From positions 27,681,856 through 27,745,855 of the forward strand of contig NC_063054.1 of assembly GCF_018812025.1 (NCBI RefSeq): a stretch of DNA of 64,000 nucleotides. Direction: 5' to 3'. A program made the translations under genes and the position numbers. The notes beneath the pieces were generated by a model that did no database searches, was not told where the DNA came from, and was given only the letters and a program-made list of their open reading frames with translations. The stretch comes from Megalobrama amblycephala. Its lineage: Eukaryota; Chordata; Actinopteri; Cypriniformes; Xenocyprididae. Of this stretch, positions 54,275 through 64,000 are shown piece by piece (the first letter of the stretch is position 1; each line of letters begins with the position of its first letter).

Positions 54275-55070
54275 GGATAGTTCACCCAAAAATGAAAATT
54301 CTGTCATTAAGTAGGCTACTCACCCTCATGTCGTTCCACACTCGTAAGACCTTCGTTCATCTTCGGAACACAAGTTAGGATATTTTTGATAAAATCCGAT
54401 GGCTCAGTGAGGCCTGCATTGACAGCAAGTTAATTTACACTTTCACTGCCCAGAAAGGTACTAAAGATATATTTAAATCAGTTCATGTGACTACAGTGGT
54501 TCAACCTTAATGTTATGATGGGCGATTTCAAAACACTGCTTCATGAAGCTTCAAAGCTTTGTGAATTTTTTTGTTTCGAATCAATGGTTCGGAGAATGAA
54601 AGTCACGTGATTTCAGTAGCAAGGCTTTGTTATGTCATAAGCGCTTTGAAATTTCAATGGTTCACGTGACTTTGGCAGTTTGATACACGCTCCGAACCAC
54701 TGATTCGAAACAAAAGATTTGTAAAGCTTCGAAGCTTCTTGAAGCAGTGTTTTGAAATCGCCCATCACTAGATATTGTTGAATAAAGTCGTTATTTTGTT
54801 TTTTTTGTGCACAAAAAGTGTTCTCGTCGCTTCATAACATTAAGGTTGAACCACTGTAGTCACATGAACTGTTTTAAATATGTCTTTAGTAGCTTTCTGG
54901 GCATTTGAGAGTGTTAATTATCTTGCTGTCAATGCAGGCCTCTCGGAACCATCGGATTTTATCAAAAATATCTTCATTTGTGTTCCAAAGATGAACGAAG
55001 GTCTTACGGGTGTGGAACAACATGAGGGTGAGTAATTAATGACTGAATTTTTTCATTTCTGGACCCTTTA
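54275..55070. mobile_element. Nearly complete palindromic cyprinid MITE (about 800 bp)
   Basis: Left gatagttcacccaaaaatg... and right ...gaccctttaa. Left-arm blocks tcgtaagaccttcgttcatc and atccgatggctcagtgaggc reappear inverted as gatgaacgaaggtcttacgg and gcctctcggaaccatcggat. The centre lies near 54660, flanked by ggttcggag/ctccgaacc. This is the fullest copy of the family that also occurs at 41489, 43584 and 49049. Confidence 0.93.
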
Positions 55071-55084
55071 ACCTTTATGTCATT

Positions 55085-55104
55085 GTGTGTGTGTGTGTGT
55101 GTGT
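55085..55104. repeat. (GT)n microsatellite
   Basis: About 10 GT units immediately beyond the palindromic MITE. Confidence 0.9.
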
Positions 55105-55449
55105 TTGTATTTTCACTCTAATTACATGCTATATCAGTCACTCTTTCATTGAGATTGCATGTAAGAAAATGAAGTGGATTTTTCTCTGACTAAACTGTTA
55201 CACAACTCATCAGCCACTCCCCTGGAAAATATGTAATGCAGTTTCCATTTTAGTCCCCTTGAGTTTAGTCACACATTGTGGATTTTATAAATCATCCTGG
55301 AGTGAGACAGAACCTCACAGTTATGTCTGTGGCGATATATATATATTTCTCTCTCTCTCTGTCTTTTACAGCTGAGTTAACTTTCAAAGGCTTCTTGAAC
55401 TTTGTAACGTCATCTTCAGCTGAAAGAAATAATCTACTTTAATGCTGTG

Positions 55450-56030
55450 TTTTACCTACAGACCTGTCTGAGCCTGTGTCTCTCACCGCCCCTCCCCTCA
55501 GCTCATAGACAGTAACAGCTAGGGGCGAATAGCCCATTTACAACTTAAAGGATGCTCCTCAAGCCTGGGCAGGAAGGCCCAATTTGGTTTGTACCAGTTG
55601 GAAACCACACACACCCTCCTCCCCACACATACACAGAGAAACCTGTATTTGAGCATGCACGAACAGATCATTCTTTCAGGGCAAGCCCGTGCCGCTCTGT
55701 GTGTGTGTACCCTCACCTCTGTGCTGTTTACCACTTAGCAACCCTGTATGTGTGTTTCACTGACTTCTGTTCTGGCCTTGCCACGTCAAATGACCGTCTC
55801 TTGCTTGCAGTCCAGAGAGAAAATAGTAGCTTTGCTCTGCGTGTGTGTGTGTGTGCTTGTTTTTGGTTGGACTCCTGACCAGCCTGGTCTTTGGAAATGA
55901 AGATTTCTTCACTAAAACACTGGATTGAGATCAGAGCCACAGAAGAGAGCCTGGCTATTCCCCTCTTTAGGAGCTGAGTTTGTTCCTGTCTGTTCTTTTT
56001 TAACTTTCGTGTGGTTTGGATGTCGTGAAT
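55450..56030 (+). promoter_or_regulatory. Candidate promoter/5' UTR of the third gene
   Basis: A more GC-rich, repeat-poor stretch directly upstream of the candidate start at 56031. It has a gt-rich block at 55840-55857. A two-codon upstream frame (ATG-TCG-TGA, 56020-56028) ends two bases before the start codon. No TATA box or CpG island is obvious. The 170-codon minus-strand frame at 55728-56240 overlaps it and has no recognisable domain. Confidence 0.35.
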
Positions 56031-59000
56031 ATGAGTGGATTTCTGTATCGTGGCAGGTAAGGTATTTACCTCAAACAGAGCGGGAAATGCATACTTCAAG
56101 AGAGAAAACAGCTTGCTTTCTGTTTTTGAGGAATTTGTTTTTATATTGCTGTGTGTTCCGCCATGTCTTTGGGATTTGTTTGTTGTTAGAGTTTGAATCC
56201 AGGCATAACTCGTGGTAATTTGAAAAACGTGGGAGTACAATGTCTGGTTTGCCTCATCTTAAGGCTGAAATCATTACATTGGTACACTTTGCATGAGTAA
56301 ATTAAGTAAAGTTTTTCAATGCCATTTATGTTTGTGCTATTCCGAATGATTGGGAATACTAAGCTATGCCCCTCTGTTTATGCAATACCACTGTTTAAAC
56401 AGCATTCACGTTTGAGTGGACCATTTGTCAGTGTGGGGGAGTTCGTTTCTCAGCTGACCACCAGCGTGATTATGAGTGACCTAGAGCAGGTGGTCATGAC
56501 TCAGGGATCTTCTTGGAATGTTTTGTTTTTATGTGATGAAGCTAAATTGTAATTTTTCCTTCTCTATGGAAAATCTGACTGCAATGGTGGCTGTTCATAG
56601 AAACAAAGAGGTACGTTACAAACTTATTAGCATAGGCCCATCCCCCACGATATGCGCACCTTAGTGGGTGGATCGTTGGCAGCATGGTGAAGCTGTTGAC
56701 ATCCTCGTTCGGCTGTGTGTGAAAGACCATCTGTTTAGGTTCCTTTTGCTTGCTGAACCATTCTGTCTATCACTCTCTGTGGGGCAATAATGTGATGTGA
56801 GATGGATGTTCTTTGGCTTTTAGGAGAATCTGAAATCTTTTAAGTGGTTTGGTACGGATCATGTAAATTAGGCGCATTCTTTGTCTCTCAGATCAAAGTG
56901 AGGGAATTGAACGGCCCCATCTATCACACTTTTGTCTAGGCTGTATTATTGTCTGAACCCATTTAGATAAGTGTTAAGAGCTCATGTGTGACAGTCATCA
57001 TCTGATGGGCCTTTAGGAAGCGACTAGGTGTATATCATTTGGAAGTGGTATTGAAAAGATCATGAGATGAAGACTAACTTTATTTAAGAACATTCATCAC
57101 TGGATATGTTTTGTTGTCAAACCAAGGCAATGATTATTCTGCATTGAATCTGTTACATCAAGTGCCCAACTGTAATAGCAATTATTTGAAGTAGATTTTA
57201 GTTTACTATTTTAATTAGAGGAGTGATTCCCAACCAGGGGTATATGTACCCCATGGGGGTATTTAAGCAGGTTCCAGGGGGTAAGATTTTGCTTTTGCTT
57301 TAAATGGTTAAAGTAATCTGATTTGGTGTTGGTGAAGCAGCACTGTAGCCTGATGGGGATAAGTAGGGTACATCCATTTTTGAAAAAAAATTATGTTTTT
57401 ATTCAGCGTAAGTGAATTAAGCTGATCAAAAGTAAAGGTATTTATGATGTTACAAAAGATTTCTGTTTAAAATAAATGCAGTTCTTTTGAACTTTCTATT
57501 CATCAAAGAATCCTAAAGAAATGCCACTGTTTCCACAAAAATAGTAAGCGCAAGTAGTTTCAACACTGTTTATTAGAATGTGTTCTACACTGTGTATTCA
57601 TTACAATGATTTCTGAAGGATCACATGACACTGAAGACTGGAGTAATGGCTTCTGAAAATTTAGCTTTGCCAACACAGGAATAACTAAAATATATTAAAA
57701 TAAAAAAGTGATAATATTACTGTTTTTCCTATCAAATTTGATCAGCCTTGGTGAACATTAGAGACTTCTTTCAAAAACATTTAAAGGTGCCATTGAATTG
57801 GAAATTTGAATTTACCTCGGCATAGTTGAATAACAAGAGTTCAGTACGTGGAAATGACATACAGTGAGTCTCAAACTCCATTGTTTCCTCCTTCTTATAT
57901 AAATCTCATTTGTTTAAAAGACCTCAGAAGAACAGGCGAATCTCAACATAACACCGACTGTTAAGTAACAGTCGGGATCATTAATATGTACGCCCCCAAT
58001 ATTTGCATATGCCAGCCCATGTTCAAGGCATTACACAAGGGCAGCCAGTATTAACGTCTGGATCTGTGCACAGCTGAATCATCAGACTAGGTAAGCAAGC
58101 AAGGACAACAGCGAAAAATGGCAGATGGAGCGATAATAACTGACATGATCCATGATAACATGATATTTTTAGTGATATTTGAAAATTGTCTTTCTAAATG
58201 TCTAATTTCGTTAGCATGTTGCTAATGTACTGTTAAATGTGGTTAAAGTTACCATCGTTTCTTACTGTATTCACGGAGACAAGACTGCCGTTATTTTCAT
58301 TTTTTAAACACTTGCAGTCTGTATAATTCATAAACACAATTTCATCCTTTATAAATCTCTCCAACAGTGTAGCGTTAGCCGTTAGCCACGGATCACAGCC
58401 TCAAACTCATTCAGAATCAAATGTAAACATGCAAATAAATACCATACTTACACGATTAGACATGCTGCATGACAAACACTTTGTAAAGATCCATTTTGAG
58501 GGTTATATTAGCTGTGTGAACTTTGTTTATGCAGTGATGGAGTCGAGAGCTTGGGAGGGGGCGGAGAGTGCGAGCAATTAAAGGGGCCGCAGCCTGAATC
58601 GCCGCATTTCTAATTATGCCTCAAAATAGGCAGTTAAAAAAAATTAATTAAAAAAAATCTATGGGGTATTTTGAGCTGCAACTTCACAGACACATTCAGG
58701 GTACACCTTAGACTTCTATTACATCTTGTAAAAAAACGTTCGATGGCACCTTTAGAAATCTTATGGACCCCAAACTTTTTAACAGTAGTGTACCTGAAAA
58801 GGTTGAGAGACTAATTTGACAAGATTCAGCATTTATAGCATGTTCCTTTCAGACAAGCATCCATGTGTTAATATGCCAAATTCATTTAACATCTTAGTGA
58901 ATTAGCCATTTAAAAATTGCAGTGCAGTCAAATGTTTGCTATTATTGAGACATGTGAGCATGAGAGCATCATTTTTACCGGATTACCCTATTAGACTGTC

Positions 59001-62000
59001 CCTTACTTTAAATCAGCTGTTTACTGATGCAGCAACAAACAGCTGCCTCATGACAATTGTGGTATGCTACTGAATACGCTGGAATATACCAGGGCCAGGG
59101 GTCTTCAGAAGTGGGTACACAACATGACTGCAGGCAGGTTTGACAATTTACGATAAAATGAAAATACGTGGTAGAATATAATTTTAAAATCTATGCAATG
59201 TACAAGTTTATGACTTTGTAATGGCTATATAAGCATCATAAATGTACACTACTGTTCAAATGTTTTGAGTCAGATTTTTTTGAAAGATATGAATACTTTT
59301 ATTCACCAAAGACGCATTAAAAAGATCAAAAGTGACAATAAAGACATTTATAATGTAAAAAATATTTCTATTTCAAATAAATGCTGTTCATTTGAACTTT
59401 ATATTCATCATAGAATCCTAAAAAAATGCATCACGTCTTCCACAACAATATTAAGCAATATTGATAATAAGAAATGTTTCTTGAGCACCAAATCAGTTGT
59501 TTTCTGAAGCCTGGAGGCTTGGCTTAAAACCAAGGGGTCCTTAGCCTGAAAAAGGTTGAAGACTCCTAGAATATACAATTACAAAATCGATGTCATTCGA
59601 AAATAAGCCAAGCACTCAAGCACTGAGTGCATGTGAAAGATGAGTCTGCCTCAAATGTCCTTGTGTCCATTTGTGCTGATGATCTGTAATCTGAGCAGCA
59701 TTTTGGAGCCTGTGGGCAATAATCAATAAGAATGTTTTAGGGGGTTAAATATTAATGTTTAGAGGAACTGCACTAAATGAGCACTAAGAATTTTGCTGTA
59801 TATGGGGCAGAATGAGAGGGAAGCTACTAAGTTATGTTGTCCCACAGCTCATGTCAGCATTATGATTATACAATTATATAACCTCTTATTATAATCACAT
59901 CACTATAATTATCATAGTGCCCAAAGAATACCTGTTTATTAGCAGTACAACTGACTGCGCTGTCCCAACAGATGCTAACATTGTAGTCTATTTTTACATC
60001 ATAATGTCTGTTTGATAATAGATATTTTTTAATTTGTTGTTTTGTGTAAGGTGGTATAAAGACTAGACTATTTGTCATCTATTAACTAACGTGAAGTAAA
60101 TGGCAGGTTACAGGCATTCAGACCAAAATTAGGCATTAAAATGATCAGGTGTGCTGATCAGGTGTCACTGAACAGAATGAGTCTTTAGTGTGGAAACTCT
60201 GAAGGTTTGTGAACTGGATATTTATCTGACATTTGAGAATGTGTAAATATTACTAGATCCAAAAAAAAAAAAAAAAAAAAAAAAAAGGGCTGACCGATAT
60301 ATCGCATGCGATTGTCACGCGCATTATCGCCATAACCTGCTTTAAAATGGAGCGGCATTTAATAGACAGAAGCGTAAATCACTGAAAGATACGCAATATC
60401 GCGTTCATATCGCAGATGAATCGCCTTTGATAATGAACGCGATATAGAGGGTATGCACGTGACGTCACCGTCGACCGTTACGACTGCAGTGCGGTCACGT
60501 CCACTGAGTGGCAAAAGACTGAGCGGCAGCATTGGTTTTCAGCGTGAATGTCCCGAAAAACACACAAAACACATCCAAAACGGGAAAGAGCTTTGTGATT
60601 GACTGTACAAATAGCTTTGACACAAACCCTGAGGTATATAGGCTATTTAAAGACCGCCGAAAGCTACAGAAAAAAGAAGCAAATGGATCACTGTAATTCA
60701 CAGAAACAACTTGACTTCAGCAGATAAACATGGATTTGCAGTTATCATTTTGTGTCACATTGTTGGATTTTGAGGTAAAATCACACCGTATACTGTATTG
60801 TTATATATTATGTTGACAACTCATCAGTTAAATATTTTCCATCTTATATTCTGCATAATTGGGTGTTTTTAAATAAACAACACTGACAAAAACTATAGGC
60901 CTACTATAAACTATATATGTTTTAAGGCTGGACAATATGACGATATAAAATTGATATAAGTGATTACGCGGATTTAAACCTACCTATATTGTAGTTATAT
61001 AAAATATTCACAGGCAGATTTGCTTTATGTGTCTCCCCGCCGTCGAAATCAGGCACATATAAATGTCAGGAAACACGACTCCTGGCTGCATGTCAATATC
61101 CATGGATTAGGTTTATTTGACAAGTTGTAAGGAACACATTCAATTCCAACCTTTAGTGTAATTCGTCAGTTTTACTCGCGTTTTCGCAGTTGCCTCTATT
61201 AAATCCAGTCACGCAGCAGCTTCTTTTGCCACTCAGTCCAGCTGAGGGAGCGCGCTTTCGGCGGGAAAATGACGTCGATGCATACCCTCTATTGCGTAGC
61301 TTGTCAGTGATCTACGGCTCTGTCTATTAAATGCCGCTCCATTTGAAAGCAGGTGATGGCGATTTCGCGGTAATCGGGGAACCGGCTTTACTGACGAAAT
61401 GCGCGTGACAATCGCATGCGATCTATCGGTCAGCCCTAAAAAAAACAACAACATTGTTTCATGTTCAAAAACTTGTATGTATGTAATACTGATGCTGCAT
61501 GTTCTAAAGAAACTGATACAAGACAGTGAATGTTTATCTTTTGTTGTATGTTTCAGACACTATAATGGACATAAAGCAGCCCGGCCCAAGAGCATGATCG
61601 ATATGGGTGGTAAGTATATAATTTTAAACAAAGGATAGACTCACCAGTTTTTGCAAGTATTTCCATATATACAGTTATTTTCAATAATGTCACAACACAT
61701 GCCACTTCATGACTTGCCTAAGAAGACCTTTTACCCACAGTAAAATCACTGTACTGCATGGCCTCTTGTGACTTTTTTTTTATAGAATATTGGACAAACT
61801 TTGCCAAATCAACTCATTTAATCTTAGACCTGATTGTGCAAAACAGTGGCAGTGACATTTTCTGGATATCAAGTGGCACAAAGCTCTTTCAAAAAGATTA
61901 AGGGGCTAAAATCTAAAAACAGAAAACTTTTTATGCGCTTTGGTCGTTTACACAACAATGGCATTTTGGGGGCCTGAAAACGCAAACTTTTGAATATGGG

Positions 62001-62989
62001 TTTCAAAGTGCAAGTTTTTTAAAACTATACCGTTATCGTCTCCATGTAAACTACAAAAATGTGAATTTGTGAAAACGGTGTCTATAGGCGTGTAGTGTTT
62101 CTTTACAAAATGACATCGCCAACTACTGGCCTGGCATGAATAATACAGCTTTTTAGTCGTTTTTGCAGATCCATGTGAACGGGGATCATTTTGACAATGT
62201 TGTCAACTGTACGTAATGCAAATTAAAAACTTTTCCATTTTAGTACATCATTCTCTTGTAAACGTACCCTAAATCATCTCTCCCTCATCTTTTCCCTCCT
62301 CCTCTCCTCAGATAAAAGCACATACAGTATATTTCTGGACATATTTATGAGTTGCTAATAAAAAACATAAAACTAATGGCTTAATTATGTTTAAGTAAAA
62401 GTTCCAGAAAACTCCCTCTCAGACTAAACCTCACTGTGAGTGTTTGACATTTCTCTGGCACGGTAAAAGTGTGGTGCAACAGGCCTGTGCCATGCACTCT
62501 TCTCCAATACACCCCCAGGCTCTCTTCCAGTACACATCACTGGCACATATTAAATAAAAGTCCTTTAATAAGCTTTAATGAGGCCATGCTATGGTTTTAA
62601 AGAACTGCAAGAAGATTGGGCCTTACCAGTGTTTCTGTGATTATGTCCTGTGGGGGTTCTCCTCCTCTCATGCTTGGAAAAAACACATCATTTTAGCCCT
62701 GTTGCTGGAATTTTTCTGCTAACTTTTTTTTTTTGTAATGGTTTGGCACAGTTCTGCTCCTCTATATTATTATATTATATTATATTATATTATATTATAT
62801 TATATTATATTTGAGTCTGGCCTGCAGCATCCCATTTCTCTCTCTTTCCAACAAAATTTTATATTAATAATATAGATATTTTTTTTAATAGAAATTCTAA
62901 CCGTTGGTTGTATTCTCACAGATTCCTCCAGTGATGACGCAGAGAAGAGCTCTGTTCTGCAGACACATAGCCTGAGAGAGTTTGAGCAG
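56031..62989 (+). CDS. 5' part of an unidentified gene (three short coding exons, incomplete)
   Basis: Exons 56031-56056 (donor ggcag|gtaagg), 61557-61609 (acceptor gtttcag, donor gggtg|gtaagt) and 62922-62989 (acceptor ctcacag, donor gagcag|gtaggt) join in phases 2, 1 and 0 to 49 residues: MSGFLYRGR, then HYNGHKAARPKSMIDMG, then DSSSDDAEKSSVLQ and THSLREFEQ. The start ATG has A at -3. The middle is basic with an RPKSM serine that looks like a kinase-type site; the third exon is acidic and serine-rich. No signal peptide, membrane segment or domain is visible. I do not recognise the family. The open frame leaves exon 3 in phase 0 and must continue past the window edge. Exons 2 and 3 have good splice sites and protein-like codons; linking exon 1 to them rests on phase fit and is less certain, so an upstream alternative first exon is possible. 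Confidence 0.6.
56057..57374 (+). other. First part of the third gene's intron 1
   Basis: AT-rich, with no obvious exon. A repeat-like motif gtgattcccaaccagggg...ccatgggggtatttaagcag at 57222-57280 resembles common fish repeats of the 'gtggttctcaa' type. Confidence 0.45.
57375..58792 (+). mobile_element. Cyprinid repeat interrupted by another element
   Basis: Host sequence runs from tttattcagcg...ctattcatcaaagaatcct...gaaggatcacatgacactg to caaaaacattt at about 57780. It resumes at agaaatcttatggaccccaa...aacagtagtgtacc after 58754. The interrupting element is annotated separately. Same family as 9505-9788 and 59246-59506. Confidence 0.85.
57782..58754. mobile_element. Non-autonomous DNA transposon with taaaggtgccat ends
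   Basis: Left taaaggtgccattgaa and right ttcgatggcacctttA-type end are 16-bp inverted repeats with one difference. The element is about 970 bp and sits precisely inside the previous repeat. Interior carries accgactgttaagtaacagtcggg (a small inverted repeat at 57954-57976) and no transposase frame. Confidence 0.88.
59246..59506 (+). mobile_element. Cyprinid repeat, 5' half
   Basis: acactactgttcaaatgtttt start, then ttattcaccaaagacgcatt, aaagtgacaataaagacatt and ctattt-aaataaatgctgttc blocks. It stops in gagcaccaaatcag, about where the 9505 copy begins, so the two copies together outline the whole element. Confidence 0.85.
59507..60258. other. Intronic spacer without features
   Basis: AT-rich, no supported exon. 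A short repeat-like tccttagcctgaaaaaggttg segment lies at 59539-59560. Nothing else is seen. Confidence 0.5.
60261..60286. repeat. Poly(A) tract
   Basis: 26 A residues immediately left of the gggctgaccgat element. The right boundary of that element is followed by taaaaaaaac, so the target was probably an A-rich site. Confidence 0.9.
60287..61436. mobile_element. Palindromic MITE with gggctgaccgat ends, carrying a second element at its apex
   Basis: Left gggctgaccgatatatcgca and right tgcgatctatcggtcagccc are inverted, and the arms continue with gcgattgtcacgcgcat and aatggagcggcatttaatag in inverted copies (right arm about 61291-61436, left arm about 60287-60445). Between the arms lies a distinct element (60446-61290). 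Confidence 0.9.
60446..61290. mobile_element. Inserted element with agagggtatgcacgtgacgt ends
   Basis: Left agagggtatgcacgtgacgt and right gacgtcgatgcataccctct are imperfect inverted repeats bounding 845 bp. It contains cactgagtggcaaaagactg near the left and cttttgccactcagtccag near the right, a second inverted pair. No transposase frame. Confidence 0.85.
61901..62272 (+). mobile_element. Interspersed repeat, 'ctactggcctggcatg' family, copy 2
   Basis: Collinear with 11271-11709. It begins aggggctaaaatct and ends gtaaacgtaccctaaat. It lies in intron 2 of the third gene. Confidence 0.78.
62765..62811. repeat. (TTATA)n microsatellite
   Basis: About nine TTATA pentamers roughly 110 bp upstream of the third gene's exon 3. 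Confidence 0.95.
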
Positions 62990-64000
62990 GTAGGTGCTTG
63001 CTTCCATTTCCCCGAAATTAGCTTTTGCATGCAACTGTAAGCCTGTGAAAGCCATTTGTCAGGCCTCTGAGTGGCTTTCATTGTGCTGAGAACGTTGATC
63101 TTTGGCATTTGTCTGCAGATACGGTGATCCAGTGAACTAGATGGAGAGCTTACTTAAAACACAGATGTAAATACTATACTTTGTTTTCCTGAGTAATCAG
63201 AACCATCCTCTTGTTGCACAGCTAATCGTTCCTTGTACCAGTTCTGACATGTTAATACGCCATCAAGCTGTCCTAGTTCATTCTGGGAATGCCAGATTGT
63301 GAACAACATCACTATTGACATGTTCTTTCAGCTCGTTGTCCTCTCTAATCACATTTACCCATGCTGTTGTCCAGTAAACACAATGGAATCCATCAAGATT
63401 CCTAAAAACTACGTGTGTACACGCACAGCCGAGTAAACTTTCATATGGTTTTTGTAGTATTTTTTTAATGTGATTTCCATAAAACACACTCTGGAGCAGA
63501 GCAGAATCTGGAATGCCTGCTTGTACACACACTGCTGTGGTCTATCTGCATGTGAAATGCTTTCTGGGAAAGGGGCCAGCCTATTATGGCTGTGATATAA
63601 CCTCAGCCTAAGTTGCTACCTTCATTTACGAGAGGCCTCTGTGAAAGACTGAAGTTTTTTTTCTTAGGAAAGGTTCAGTGTGTAAAAAACATTAAATAAG
63701 GACACAAAAGAAAAAGATGACAGACCACTGATAAGAATATAACATATGATATATGTTATATGATATGTAACATATGAGTATTCGATAACAAAAATGCTTT
63801 ACAAAAATTAAAAGTTGACTTCAGATCGATGTTAGTCAGATTTATCCGCAGTTTAATTATCATAAATCTGCATATTCCCTGCTTTATAGAGGAGAAATCT
63901 CATCTCATGCTCCTCAGAACTGTTGTAGTTGAAACTGGCCTACATAGTGTTTTTCATGGCTGGGTAAAAATGTTACATTTTATTTTGCACCATTTTATAA
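62990..64000. other. Intron sequence to right edge
   Basis: Follows the exon 3 donor gtaggt. No further splice-flanked coding exon is evident. A small AT palindrome (catatgatatatgttatatg) is at about 63742-63762. Confidence 0.5.

Noticed and set aside
55728..56240. 170-codon minus-strand open frame
   Set aside because: It overlaps the candidate first exon and leader of the plus-strand gene, has no known domain, and its composition follows the gt-rich stretch.

Overview
The window is vertebrate nuclear DNA from a teleost fish, most likely a cyprinid (carp, minnow or danio group). Two genes can be read exon by exon with proper GT-AG introns: gorab (a Golgi coiled-coil protein) and prrx1 (a paired-type homeobox factor). 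The rest is AT-rich and full of short palindromic DNA transposons, (TA)n and (GATA)n arrays, and the 'gttagttcacccaaaaatga' repeat that I know as abundant in cyprinid genomes. The cyprinid call rests on that recognition of repeats and is not proof of species. Bacterial-type features (operons, RBS, CRISPR) do not apply.

Layout. Positions 1-20.3 kb are a gene-free left flank with transposon copies (hairpins near 0.3 and 5.1 kb, MITEs at 6.9, 7.5, 10.6, 11.3, 19.4 and 20.0 kb) and a compound GATA/minisatellite block at 12-12.8 kb. gorab runs on the + strand from 20.5 to 22.7 kb in five coding exons (341 aa), with poly(A) signals near 23.4-23.6 kb. About 5.2 kb after its stop codon comes prrx1 on the same strand (27.9-33.5 kb, four coding exons, 245 aa, paired-type homeodomain and C-terminal OAR box), with a long AT-rich 3' UTR ending near 35.3 kb at the edge of a palindromic MITE. 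GORAB and PRRX1 are also same-strand neighbours in human 1q24, so this is a conserved vertebrate gene pair in compact form. Positions 35.5-55 kb are a second gene-free stretch, probably the distal flank of prrx1, with many MITEs, a 74-bp satellite and a few single-copy GC-richer islands that could be regulatory.

From 56.0 kb to the right edge there is evidence for a third + strand gene. Three short exons (56031-56056, 61557-61609, 62922-62989) join in compatible phases (2, 1, 0) into a 49-residue open N-terminus starting MSGFLYRGR. I do not recognise the protein; the gene continues beyond the window. Its first intron holds two nested transposon insertions.

The three genes have no evident joint biochemical pathway. 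gorab acts at the trans-Golgi, prrx1 is a nuclear factor of limb and craniofacial mesenchyme, and their adjacency is a matter of conserved synteny. I found no toxin, viral or listed-agent genes. I also found no convincing novel enzymatic system; the notable material is the unidentified 5' gene end, the hairpin-bearing repeats, the nested elements and the candidate non-coding regulatory islands.
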